From JAUIAI01 sp963732405 (GTDB taxonomy: Bacteria > Pseudomonadota > Gammaproteobacteria > Burkholderiales > Burkholderiaceae_E): a DNA stretch of 64,000 nucleotides. The notes beneath the pieces were generated by a model. The model made no database searches. It saw only the letters and a program-made list of their open reading frames with translations, and was not told the origin of the DNA. A program made the translations under genes and the position numbers. The stretch spans positions 62,001 through 126,000 of the forward strand of contig CAVSZG010000001.1 of the NCBI GenBank assembly GCA_963732405.1, in the 5' to 3' direction. How positions within the stretch are numbered: the stretch's first letter is position 1; every line of letters starts with the position of its first letter. Below, one piece after another: positions 63,910 to 64,000 of this stretch.

Positions 63910-64000
63910 TCCTGTTCATGCGCAGGGCCATCGCGGCCACCCTGCGCCGCTTCGCCTCACGAACCGACGCGATTGCCCCATAGTTGCTGCAAGCGGGCAT

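Noticed and set aside
63957..64000. Minus-strand frame ending in LQQLWGNRVGS as the end of another gene
   Set aside because: Only 14 codons are in the window; too short to support a gene call.

Overview
The window is GC-rich throughout. It has tightly packed operons with many 4-bp ATGA/GTGA start-stop overlaps and gene families typical of Betaproteobacteria: a copper periplasmic cluster, DUF3237, NIPSNAP, TRAP transporters and an mxa-type MoxR cluster. I infer a free-living Burkholderiales-like chromosome. No rRNA, tRNA, CRISPR array, insertion sequence or replication origin was recognised.

Layout. 1-1710 is a decayed accessory edge with a truncated AAA/DUF4143 ATPase, a broken vapC, an intact vapB-like antitoxin and leftward gene debris. 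1908-6802 is a rightward periplasmic copper operon: a His-rich protein, a small partner, a TolC-type channel, a Tat-exported multicopper oxidase, a cupredoxin and a CusF-like protein. 6845-10574 holds divergent phosphatases (PhoD and a 5'-nucleotidase lipoprotein) sharing a Pho-box-like site. 10616-16201 is a leftward operon of a YhaO/SbcD-type nuclease, a YhaN/SbcC-type SMC-like ATPase and a free-standing GyrB-type TOPRIM protein. 16411-21745 is a rightward mxaRSACKL-like cluster without any methanol dehydrogenase structural gene. 21660-26881 is a TetR-adaptor-RND pump operon with a clear palindromic operator. 27301-30689 has a DUF3237 protein and a DctPQM TRAP transporter. 30977-34388 is an EmrAB exporter whose MarR regulator is frameshifted.

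34410-46183 is a catabolic region. It encodes a D-2-hydroxyacid dehydrogenase, a HpaI aldolase, an M20 carbamoylase-type amidohydrolase, a frameshifted IlvD/Edd dehydratase, an SDR that has lost its catalytic tyrosine, and a five-gene peptide-type ABC importer. 46340-50396 contains a dienelactone hydrolase-NTF2 fusion, a membrane anti-sigma-like protein, a small unknown protein and a NIPSNAP-GST pair. 50540-54164 carries two paralogous secreted GH16 glycosidases around an isocitrate lyase/PEP mutase-family enzyme, plus an acyl-CoA dehydrogenase remnant. 54568-56585 is a visibly different, less GC-rich island: a promoter running into 8-bp iterons, a plasmid-type ribbon-helix-helix gene, an XRE-ImmA/IrrE protein and a DUF4411 PIN-like toxin. 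56967-63909 has malate synthase G, a GGDEF-EAL protein, a HAD-IIA phosphatase and a HisC-like aminotransferase.

The strongest candidates for unusual biology are the TOPRIM-YhaN-YhaO operon and the iteron-controlled RHH/XRE-IrrE/DUF4411 module. Several genes (vapC, marR, the dehydratase) are each broken by a small frame error. These are either real decay or base-level assembly errors.
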